Shown: piece by piece, positions 1-5,138 of the stretch
How positions within the stretch are numbered: position 1 is the stretch's first letter
How the letters are laid out: each line of letters opens with the position of its first letter
DNA from: Acidobacteriaceae bacterium
GTDB taxonomy: Bacteria > Acidobacteriota > Terriglobia > Bryobacterales > Bryobacteraceae
Direction of reading: 5' to 3'
Assembly: GCA_019239585.1 (NCBI GenBank)
Contig: JAFAZU010000271.1
Span: 1-5,138, forward strand
DNA: 5,138 nt
Translations under genes and position numbers: made by a program
Notes under the pieces: generated by a model
The model's database searches: none
Told to the model about the DNA's origin: nothing
The model's input: the letters and a program-made list of their open reading frames with translations, nothing else

Positions 1-279
1 TTGCAAATGGATGGCCCCCTTTGCCGCGAAGCAGCAATTGTGCTGGGGGTGGCAGCGCCCACGCCGCAACATGCTACGGCTGCGGAAGGGGCATTACGTG
101 GAAAAGAGTTGAATGAAGCGGTGGCTCGTGAAGCAGGCCGGTTGGCAGTAGCAAATGCGACTCCGCTTTCCAACAACGGATACAAGAAGGCTTTGTTTGA
201 AACCGCTGTATACCGGACTGTCTTGCTGGCAGCCGGTTTAATGGGCCGTGATCGAAGCGCGGTAGGAGGGGTAGCATGA
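1..279 (+). CDS. Molybdenum hydroxylase FAD-binding (medium) subunit, C-terminal part, 5'-truncated
   Basis: The last 92 residues of an open frame that runs in from the left edge; the TTG at position 1 is simply an internal codon, not a trusted start. The segment matches the C-terminal domain of the FAD-binding medium subunit of xanthine/CO/aldehyde dehydrogenase-type enzymes (CO_deh_flav_C). Visible hallmarks are an initial 'MDGPLCREA' followed by 'LGVAAPTP', then 'ALRGKELNEAV', and near the end 'ATPLSNNGYKKAL' leading into the final helix. In this family the subunit carries electrons from the 2Fe-2S subunit through FAD to the acceptor; the full protein is usually about 280-330 residues, so roughly two thirds lie upstream, including the FAD-binding loops. 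The large molybdopterin and 2Fe-2S subunits are expected further left. The frame ends in TGA overlapping the next ATG (ATGA). The family is clear; the substrate cannot be told. Confidence 0.8.
   Translation: MQMDGPLCREAAIVLGVAAPTPQHATAAEGALRGKELNEAVAREAGRLAVANATPLSNNGYKKALFETAVYRTVLLAAGLMGRDRSAVGGVA
264..271 (+). promoter_or_regulatory. Strong Shine-Dalgarno sequence before the ATG at 276
   Basis: AGGAGGGG, with the GGAGG core ending six bases before the ATG at 276. It lies inside the end of the flavin-subunit gene, and the ATG overlaps that gene's TGA. Strong site, optimal spacing and ATGA overlap together look like a genuine start for a co-transcribed downstream gene, and they are the best signal of this kind in the window. 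Confidence 0.6.
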
Positions 280-506
280 GCGCAAGGGTTTCTTCACAAT
301 CAAGCAAGTGCGATCACCTACGAAGCAAGTCCGCTTTCGGCATCTATGGCGATGATTTGGTCCATTTACAAGAAGCGATGGGAGCCACGACGAGCTACTG
401 GTGTTTGCGGACCATGGGAAAAGCAGGACCTGATGAGCATTACGTCCACGGCTCCTTGTGCCGGGAAGGACGCAGTTGCTTTCAGGCGCGGGAAGATGAG
501 GAGTAG
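276..506 (+). CDS. Hypothetical short ORF, possibly the remains of a broken gene
   Basis: A 76-residue frame starting at the ATG that overlaps the preceding TGA and sits behind a strong ribosome binding site. I do not recognise the product: it is Ser/Cys-rich, with no signal peptide, membrane helix or known motif. The start signals are far more convincing than the protein. Protein-like stretches occur in all three forward frames: 'DELLVFADHGK' in the second frame (about 389-421), 'GPDEHYVHGSLCREGRS' in this frame (about 423-475), and 'GTHKIRAKK' plus 'FRNEGTYTMDYHLIK' in the first frame (about 526-600). That pattern fits a longer gene scrambled by several small indels. It could equally be a true short protein or non-coding DNA. 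The operon position suggests a partner of the molybdenum hydroxylase, but nothing in the sequence confirms this. Confidence 0.3.
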   Translation: MSARVSSQSSKCDHLRSKSAFGIYGDDLVHLQEAMGATTSYWCLRTMGKAGPDEHYVHGSLCREGRSCFQAREDEE

Positions 507-591
507 CGATCATTTATCGCCGGGAACTCATAAAATCCGCGCTAAAAAGTCAGTTTTCCGCAACGAAGGAACCTACACGATGGACTACCAT
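507..591. other. Gap between convergent genes
   Basis: No convincing gene on its own and no stem-loop with a T-run. The only forward reading of note is the tail of the first-frame ORF, ending with the TAA at 601-603, which overlaps the 3' end of the opposite-strand barrel gene by 12 bases; it is discussed with the possible broken gene. Confidence 0.3.
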
Positions 592-1254
592 TTAATAAAG
601 TAAGTACAGCAAAAGCTCTACTTGGTTTCTTCGGGGAATGTAGAACGGGGCAGTGTCCGAAGCATCACTGCTCCAGCGGGTGTAGCGCACTTCTGGAGCG
701 ACTCGCAGTCGTCTGATGTGAGTTTCCAGGCCGATACCAGCCGAAAAGCCAGTTCCCGATATGTGTTGTGCGACCGAAGCACTCAGCGTTCGGAACGTCG
801 GCCCTGCTTCAAAGTATGGCCTCATAATTGGCAGGGACAAGCGATATTTCGCCAGAAGCGGAAATTCCCAAGTGTCAATTCTGTTCGAAAGCGTGGTGCT
901 GCCCAACCCTAACAGAAAACTGGCTAGTGAAGTTGGCTGTTGTATTTTGGCTTCCATTGGCCGGTAAAGTCCATCGGCCTCAAACGCCAGTCCAAAGGGC
1001 AACTGAACCTCAACCGTTGGCCCAAGGACGAATTATTTGGAGCCGCTGTAAACTCTTGTTGTTTGCGACACCACCGAGGGTGGGCCAAATGGATGCTGGA
1101 CGTTGTAAAAAGCATAATCGAATGTCCGGTCCGCGAAGGACTCGGTGAGTGGGATACCGCCCTTCACACCTACCGAAATCCAGTTCTGAGCCACAGCGGA
1201 CAAAATGAAAGTGCAACCCAAGAGCAGCATTCGAGCGGTACGAAACGATTTCAT
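592..1254 (-). pseudogene. Outer-membrane beta-barrel family protein, interrupted by one in-frame stop
   Basis: A single frame of 220 codons (stop TAA at 592-594) broken only by a TAA at codon 74. The first 23 residues form a signal peptide: basic MKSFRTAR, a hydrophobic stretch LLLGCTFILSA, and cleavage near AVAQ. Then come a porin/OmpA-like first strand ('ISVGVKGGIPLTESF'), 'GPTVEVQLPFGLAFEADGLYR', 'TWEFPLLAKYRL', 'RPYFEAGPTFR', a Gly-rich strand 'GTGFSAGIGLE', 'APEVRYTRW', and an aromatic C-terminus (…LLYLLY), as expected of a barrel recognised by the Bam machinery. From memory this matches a family of about 200-250 residues with many copies in Solibacter-like Acidobacteria; no biochemical role is known to me. 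The ATG at 1252-1254 is the first start after an upstream TGA; only a weak AGAG precedes it. The fragments (73 and 136 residues) are each non-functional as barrels. A sequencing error is the main alternative to a real nonsense mutation. Confidence 0.75.
1033..1035 (-). other. Premature TAA stop, codon 74 of the barrel gene
   Basis: The reading is '…YSGSK-stop-FVLGPTVEV…', with the frame unchanged on both sides, so this is a substitution and not an indel. Relatives, as I recall them, have Tyr two or three residues before the V/I-GPT-V/I-E motif, so a one-base change from TAC or TAT is the simplest origin. The first in-frame start after it, TTG at 1000-1002, would give a product with no signal peptide. 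Confidence 0.75.
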
Positions 1255-1335
1255 CTCTATACGGAGTGGAGCGTTGGTGTTTCAATTCTCAGCTAACGAC
1301 AAGGTGAGGACATCCATAAGTGGTTTGCGTAGTAA
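1255..1335. promoter_or_regulatory. Divergent intergenic region
   Basis: Eighty-one bases between the starts of the barrel gene (-) and the amidase gene (+); any promoters for both must lie here or inside the genes. No convincing -35/-10 pair or operator palindrome is visible. A purine-rich AAGGTGAGG at 1301-1309 resembles a ribosome binding site, but the start it serves best is the GTG at 1320, which is out of frame with the amidase. Confidence 0.4.
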
Positions 1336-2739
1336 TTGCTAGATTTGGATTTGCTACAACTAAGCGCACGAGCGATGGCCGAAATGGTTCGGACTCGAGA
1401 GGTTTCGTCCACCGAATTGGTAACGGCCCACATCCAACAGATCAAGAGGATCAATCCGGCAATCAACGCCGTTACGGAACTCCTGAGCGAGTCGGCCCTT
1501 CAAGCGGCTCAGGCAGCCGATAAGCACTTAGCTAAAGGTGAACCCTGCGGGCCGCTGCACGGCGTTCCCGTGTCGATCAAGGACTCTATTGACGTTGCCG
1601 GAACCAAATGTACCGCCGGAACGCTGGGCCGTAAGAATGCCCCTCCTGCTCAAGAGGACGCGACATTGGTGAAGCGGCTGCGCGATGCCGGTGCGATCCC
1701 GCTCTGCAAGACCAATCTGCCTGACCTTCTGTTTGCCTACGAATCAGACAATCTTATTTACGGCCGCACGAATAATCCTTACGATCTCGAACGCACTTCC
1801 GGCGGAAGTAGCGGCGGCGAATCAGCTTTGATTGCTACCTGCGGCTCGCCCTTAGGACTTGGCAGCGATGCCGCAGGCAGTGTCCGGCTTCCGGCCCACT
1901 TTTGCGGCATTGCGAGTATCAAACCAACAACGGGGCGTCTTCCGCGTACCGGACACGTGCCGCCGGCAGGCGGCTGGGTTGCCGAAGTTTGGCAGATCGG
2001 ACCGATGGCCCGTTATGTTGAAGATTTGAAGCTTGCCATGGAACTTCTGTCCGGTGAGGACGGCCTTGACTTTACCTGCCCGCCTGCTCCCCTCGACGAA
2101 CCTTCTAACCTGAGCGGGCTTCGCTTGGCGTTTTTTACTAATAACGGTTTTGCCCGCTGCACACCGGAGACCGAAGAAGCGGTACAAGCCGCAGCCCGCT
2201 ACCTGGCCAGTTGCGGAATGGTCGTTGAAGAGGAAGTACCACCGGGAGCAGCCGACGCTTACGAATTGGAACTAGCCCTCCTCGGAGCTGATGGAAGCGA
2301 AGGCATTGACGCTTATCTGCAAACGATTGGGAGTCACCAAAGACACCCGCTGCTCGAAGATGGTTTCCTGAGCCGCATGCGCATCCGCCGCGCGAGTATG
2401 GCCCAGTTTGCCTCGCTCTGGGCACAGTGGGATCAGTACCGGGCAGACTTGGCCCGTTTCTTCAAGCAGTACGATGCTATTCTTTCGCCGGTTTACACGC
2501 AACCGGCGCTGAAACACGGCGAATCCGTGAAGCCCGGCAACTTTGAAGGCTTCAGTTATACCATGGCCTGGAACGTTGCCGGAGTTCCCGCTGCTGTAGT
2601 CCGTTGCGCCGAAAAAGACGGGTTGCCAATCAACGTCCAGGTCATCACGAAACCCTGGCGCGACATGCTAACGCTTCAAATTTGCCAAGAACTTGAAAAG
2701 AAGTTCGGAGGCTGGAAACAGTCAAGGCAGTCTTTATAG
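1336..2739 (+). CDS. Amidase signature (AS) family hydrolase, FAAH-like
   Basis: 467 residues, normal for the family. AS enzymes hydrolyse carboxamide bonds with a Ser-cisSer-Lys triad; all three are present: Lys82 in 'PVSIKDSIDV', cis-Ser158 in 'TSGGSSGGES', nucleophile Ser182 in 'GSDAAGSVR'. The 24-residue gap between the serines and the wording of this block ('ALIATCGSPLGLGSDAAGS') resemble mammalian fatty-acid amide hydrolase (Ser217/Ser241), but the usual 'D-x-G-G-S' oxyanion loop here reads D-A-A-G-S. N-terminal 'REVSSTELV' and C-terminal 'WNVAGVPAA' are also typical. There is no signal peptide, so it is probably cytosolic, and no gatC or gatB neighbour, so tRNA amidotransferase GatA is unlikely. 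The substrate is unknown. An in-frame TAA lies directly before the TTG at 1336; TTG at 1345 or 1351 are alternatives, while ATG at 1375 would remove conserved N-terminal residues. None has a good ribosome binding site. Confidence 0.9.
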   Translation: MLDLDLLQLSARAMAEMVRTREVSSTELVTAHIQQIKRINPAINAVTELLSESALQAAQAADKHLAKGEPCGPLHGVPVSIKDSIDVAGTKCTAGTLGRKNAPPAQEDATLVKRLRDAGAIPLCKTNLPDLLFAYESDNLIYGRTNNPYDLERTSGGSSGGESALIATCGSPLGLGSDAAGSVRLPAHFCGIASIKPTTGRLPRTGHVPPAGGWVAEVWQIGPMARYVEDLKLAMELLSGEDGLDFTCPPAPLDEPSNLSGLRLAFFTNNGFARCTPETEEAVQAAARYLASCGMVVEEEVPPGAADAYELELALLGADGSEGIDAYLQTIGSHQRHPLLEDGFLSRMRIRRASMAQFASLWAQWDQYRADLARFFKQYDAILSPVYTQPALKHGESVKPGNFEGFSYTMAWNVAGVPAAVVRCAEKDGLPINVQVITKPWRDMLTLQICQELEKKFGGWKQSRQSL

Positions 2740-2760
2740 CCGGTCACTTCGTTCCCGGCT
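2738..2760. repeat. Small inverted repeat across the tail-to-tail junction
   Basis: AGCCGG at 2738-2743 and its exact complement CCGGCT at 2755-2760, separated by 11 bases. The hairpin spans the 4-bp gap between the amidase TAG and the opposite-strand TGA. It could act as a weak two-way terminator, but the stem is only 6 bp and neither side has a T-run, so function is uncertain and chance is possible. Confidence 0.3.
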
Positions 2761-4588
2761 CTGCATTCAATGCGAACGCTACGTAGGCACCGTGTATTTT
2801 GTTCTTCGACGATGGATCGATGTCGGACTGAGCAGCGGCGCAGACGACTAAGTACTCGCGCCCGCCTGCTTCGTATATGGCCGGGACGCCTTCTGAGCCG
2901 GCTTCCAGTTCTGTTTCCCAAAGTAGTTTACCGGTTTCCTCGTCGAAAGCGCGTACTTTGCGATCTCGGGTTGCGGTGAAGATCAGTCCTCCTGCCGTGA
3001 CTACTGGGCCGCCTTTCAAGAAGTGAACGCCCGTGTTGCTGAAACCCTTAGCGGCTAAGGAGGGTACGTCTCCCAGCGGGATCTTCCATTTGATGGTTCC
3101 TTCGTTCAAGTTATAAGCGGTCAGCGACGCCCACGGCGGAGTGATGGGCGAAAAACCGGAACTTGTGATCATAAATCCAAATCCGCTGTAGTAACGGACC
3201 GGCTCCGATTGGTCATGGCGCTCCAGTTTTAGCATGGCCGGAAGGTCCTTCGACGCCACGTACAGGGTTCCATTAGCCGGATCAACGGCTGCTCCGCCCC
3301 AGTTTGCCCCGCCGTTGTTGCCGGGCATTTGCACTGTGTTCCGCACTCCCGGCGGAGTGAACATCCCTTCATTTCGGGCGCTCTCCATTTTGTCTCGAAC
3401 TTGGGCGCGTTCCTCGGGGCTCATGAAAGAGTTCAGATCATCTACTGTGAACTTCTGCCGCGCAAAGGGGGGCGGCTTCAACGGGAACGGCTGCGTGGGC
3501 CAAGTTTCCTCTCCGGGCATGTCGGAATGAGGCACGGTCCGCTCTTCAATCGGCCAGAGCGGTTCTCCCGTAACGCGATCAAACACCCAGATGAAGCCTT
3601 CCTTGCCCACTTGCGCAACAATATCCATGTCCTTTCCGTTATGCCGGACGGTCAGCAGTTGCGGTGCGGTCGGGTTGTCGTAATCCCAAATATCGTGGTG
3701 AACCATTTGGAAGTGCCAAAGACGCTTGCCCGTGCGGGCATCGAGCGCCAGCAGGCAATCGCCAAACAGGTTCATCCCTTTCCGGTCTACTCCATAGAAG
3801 TTGTATTTCGGACTGGCTGTGGGTATGTAAACAATACCGCGCCGGACGTCGAGAGTAAGCTCGCTCCAGCTATTGGCGCCGCCCCCAGTTTTCCAGGCAT
3901 TCGCGGGCCAGGTTTCATATCCGAATTCGCCCGGATGCGGAATCGTGTGAAACGTCCACGCCAGCTTGCCCGTACGCACATCAAAGGCGCGAATGTCACC
4001 GGGAGCAGATCCATAACCCTGATTCGTCGCCGAGCCGAGAATCAACAAATCTTCGAAGACCCGCCCCGGCGTTGTGGATTGCACCAGGGTCAGCGTTTGA
4101 GGATCACGGCCAAAGCCTTCCCGGAGATCCACGCGCCCATGAGTGCCAAAGGATAAGATCGCTTCTCCTGTACGGGCGTCAATTGCCTGCAGGAAATTAT
4201 CAGAGGCGAACAGCAAGCGACGGTCTTTCCCGTCCTTGCTTTCCCAGTAATTGATGCCCCGGTTCGTTACGAGTTTGGTATGGGGGACAACCTCATGCAC
4301 CCAGACCTCTTTACCGGTAACCGCATCGAGAGCAACAATCGAATTGTTCCGGGCGAGGACGTATAGCCGTCCATTCGCGATCAGCGGATTGAAAGAGTAC
4401 TTGTTGTTATCCCCGGTTGAGTAGCTCCAGGCGATCTTCAAATTTTTCACATTCGAGCGGTTGATTTGCTTCAACGCCGAATACTGAGCGGAGTCGGCGG
4501 CCCCGCCGTAATCGCTCCAACGGGTGTGATCCTCCTGCCCGGCGGCGAGGAGGAAGCAGCTAAAAAGAGCAAGTGTAGTAAGCCGCAT
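2744..4588 (-). CDS. Periplasmic PQQ-dependent sugar dehydrogenase (Gcd-like quinoprotein)
   Basis: 614 residues. An uncleaved start of about 17 residues (MRLTTLALFSCFLLAAG) is a signal peptide, so it acts in the periplasm; the lipobox fit is poor. The mature protein begins with 'WSDYGGAADSAQYSAL', the usual opening of PQQ beta-propellers. Propeller repeats of the form A-x-D-x-x-T-G-x-x-x-W recur, ending near W96, W211, W291, W345, W501 and W557. 'TNRGINYW' (108-115) and 'VHHDIWDYD' (296-304) match PQQ-site motifs; D302 and K329 are 27 apart, as are D466 and K493 in E. coli Gcd by my recollection. 'TPPGVRNTVQMPGNNGGANWGG' region (411-432) also matches Gcd. It lacks Gcd's five N-terminal membrane helices and has no CxxCH haem motif, so the electron acceptor is unknown. 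Substrate is probably a sugar or polyol. It is the second gene of an operon behind DUF1080, starting right after that gene's stop. Confidence 0.88.
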   Translation of the reverse strand: MRLTTLALFSCFLLAAGQEDHTRWSDYGGAADSAQYSALKQINRSNVKNLKIAWSYSTGDNNKYSFNPLIANGRLYVLARNNSIVALDAVTGKEVWVHEVVPHTKLVTNRGINYWESKDGKDRRLLFASDNFLQAIDARTGEAILSFGTHGRVDLREGFGRDPQTLTLVQSTTPGRVFEDLLILGSATNQGYGSAPGDIRAFDVRTGKLAWTFHTIPHPGEFGYETWPANAWKTGGGANSWSELTLDVRRGIVYIPTASPKYNFYGVDRKGMNLFGDCLLALDARTGKRLWHFQMVHHDIWDYDNPTAPQLLTVRHNGKDMDIVAQVGKEGFIWVFDRVTGEPLWPIEERTVPHSDMPGEETWPTQPFPLKPPPFARQKFTVDDLNSFMSPEERAQVRDKMESARNEGMFTPPGVRNTVQMPGNNGGANWGGAAVDPANGTLYVASKDLPAMLKLERHDQSEPVRYYSGFGFMITSSGFSPITPPWASLTAYNLNEGTIKWKIPLGDVPSLAAKGFSNTGVHFLKGGPVVTAGGLIFTATRDRKVRAFDEETGKLLWETELEAGSEGVPAIYEAGGREYLVVCAAAQSDIDPSSKNKIHGAYVAFALNAEPGTK

Positions 4589-4591
4589 TTA
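4586..4591 (-). promoter_or_regulatory. Abutting stop-start junction (TAA-ATG), likely translational coupling
   Basis: On the - strand the DUF1080 gene's TAA (4591-4589) is followed immediately by the dehydrogenase ATG (4588-4586). The preceding 20 bases (…GGTGCCGGCGCGT) contain no Shine-Dalgarno sequence, so the dehydrogenase probably depends on ribosomes finishing the upstream gene. Expression of the two should therefore be closely tied. Confidence 0.55.
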
Positions 4592-5138
4592 ACGCGCCGG
4601 CACCGAGACTGTGATGTTGCGAAACTTCAAGCCGCCCGTGTGGTCGCCCTGGATGTAGAACGGCCCCGGCTCTCCCTCATTCGCATCGAGCGCGCCGCCG
4701 GTAATTCCCTCAATTTCCTTTCTGTCAATCGTCGTCACTCCATTCCGAACCACCGTTACCGTACGACCTACTAAGGTCACATCAAAGGTTTCCCACTCAC
4801 CGGGCTTGCGCGGCAACTGTTGGCTGGGCGCGATCCGGCCATAAATTGACCCCATCGAGCGTTCCGGCGGTTCGGTGCCGTTGGCTTCATACTCCATTTG
4901 CAACTCATAACGCCCGCGCAGGTAAAAGCCGCTGTTCGCGGGCTCAGGGCAATTGACCTCGAAGTGCAGCTTGAAATCATTAAACTTTTGGGTCGTCTTC
5001 AGATTCGCCCCGCGCGATTCATTCAGCAGATAACCATCTTTCACTACCCAATGGCTTTTTGCGGGATCCCCTATCGGCTCCCAGCCATTTAAGTCTTTGC
5101 CATCAAACAGGGCTTCCGGTTTCGACCACGTCTTCGGA
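4589..5138 (-). CDS. DUF1080 / 3-keto-disaccharide hydrolase-like protein, 5' end missing
   Basis: 182 residues are visible and the frame stays open to the right edge; the GTG at 5044 is internal, since conserved residues continue upstream of it. The visible part carries the DUF1080 hallmarks in order: 'LFDGKDLNGWEPIG' (10-23), 'HWVVKDGYLLN' (29-39), 'GANLKTTQKFNDFKLHFE' (43-60), 'NSGFYLRGRYELQ' (68-80), 'MGSIYGRIAPS' (95-105), 'PGEWETFDVTLVGRTVTV' (112-129), 'GITGGALDANEGEPGPF' (144-160) and 'QGDHTGGLKFRNI' (163-175). This is a concanavalin-like beta-sandwich; characterised members act on 3-keto-glycosides made by sugar C3 oxidation, while others may only bind sugar. These proteins are normally secreted, but the signal peptide would lie beyond the window. 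Only a short N-terminal piece is probably missing if it has a single domain. It directly precedes and is likely coupled to the PQQ dehydrogenase. Confidence 0.87.
   Translation of the reverse strand, partial: PKTWSKPEALFDGKDLNGWEPIGDPAKSHWVVKDGYLLNESRGANLKTTQKFNDFKLHFEVNCPEPANSGFYLRGRYELQMEYEANGTEPPERSMGSIYGRIAPSQQLPRKPGEWETFDVTLVGRTVTVVRNGVTTIDRKEIEGITGGALDANEGEPGPFYIQGDHTGGLKFRNITVSVPAR

Noticed and set aside
1..279. TTG at position 1 as a real start codon
   Set aside because: The protein begins mid-domain of a family about 280-330 residues long; the frame is cut by the window edge.
301..331. Near-repeat of AAGCAAGTxCG at about 302-312 and 321-331
   Set aside because: Only two imperfect copies of about 11 bases with no continuation; not distinguishable from chance.
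1010..1285. A 91-codon - strand frame overlapping the barrel gene start
   Set aside because: Different frame from the signal-peptide-bearing reading; Arg-rich composition typical of an off-frame shadow.
1254..1285. Possible promoter for the barrel gene: TTGAAA and TATAGA with an 18-base spacer on the - strand
   Set aside because: The -10-like element ends only one base before the ATG, so transcription would begin inside the coding sequence; it matches the consensus at only 4 of 6 positions.
940..1296. A 118-codon + strand frame opposite the barrel gene
   Set aside because: The - strand frame has a signal peptide and family motifs; this one shows no motif and is a shadow of it.
1336..2739. 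Assignment of the amidase as GatA of the tRNA amidotransferase
   Set aside because: No gatC or gatB nearby, and the signature block is closer to FAAH-type amidases than to GatA.
3329..4156. A 275-codon open frame on the + strand opposite the PQQ dehydrogenase
   Set aside because: It lies wholly antisense to a well-supported gene, has no recognisable domain, and is explained by the codon bias of the real gene.
4589..5044. GTG at 5044 as the true start of the DUF1080 gene
   Set aside because: Upstream codons continue in frame with the conserved 'LFDGKDLNGW' opening of the domain, so the gene extends past the window edge.

Overview
The window looks like chromosomal DNA of a soil-type heterotroph, most likely an acidobacterium of the Solibacter/Bryobacter type. 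That guess rests on three recalled habits of the group: an outer-membrane barrel family with a WEFPLLxKYR core and an ExRYTRW end, DUF1080 proteins, and PQQ dehydrogenases lying next to DUF1080 genes. No rRNA or marker gene is present, so the taxonomy is inference.

Left part (1-603). The window opens inside the C-terminal domain of the FAD-binding (medium) subunit of a molybdenum hydroxylase (xanthine/CO dehydrogenase family), + strand. Its stop overlaps an ATG that carries an excellent Shine-Dalgarno sequence. The reading frame that follows is short and unrecognised, and the 280-600 stretch has protein-like segments scattered over all three forward frames, so it may be the wreck of another gene.

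Middle (592-1335). On the - strand lies a secreted outer-membrane beta-barrel gene of 220 codons. It is intact in one frame except for a TAA at codon 74, where the family seems to carry a tyrosine. An 81-bp divergent gap separates it from the next gene.

Right-centre (1336-2739). A complete amidase-signature hydrolase on the + strand has all three catalytic residues and a signature block closest, from memory, to fatty-acid amide hydrolase. It has a TTG start and no visible ribosome binding site.

Right (2744-5138). Converging on the amidase with a 4-bp gap is a - strand operon: a DUF1080 (3-keto-disaccharide hydrolase-like) gene, cut by the right edge, whose TAA directly abuts the ATG of a periplasmic PQQ-dependent, Gcd-like sugar dehydrogenase. 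The zero spacing suggests translational coupling and a shared role in oxidative breakdown of sugars or glycosides outside the cytoplasm. The pair is the most interesting element here: it suggests, but does not prove, a quinoprotein route into keto-glycoside cleavage. No mobile element, CRISPR array, tRNA or rRNA was seen.
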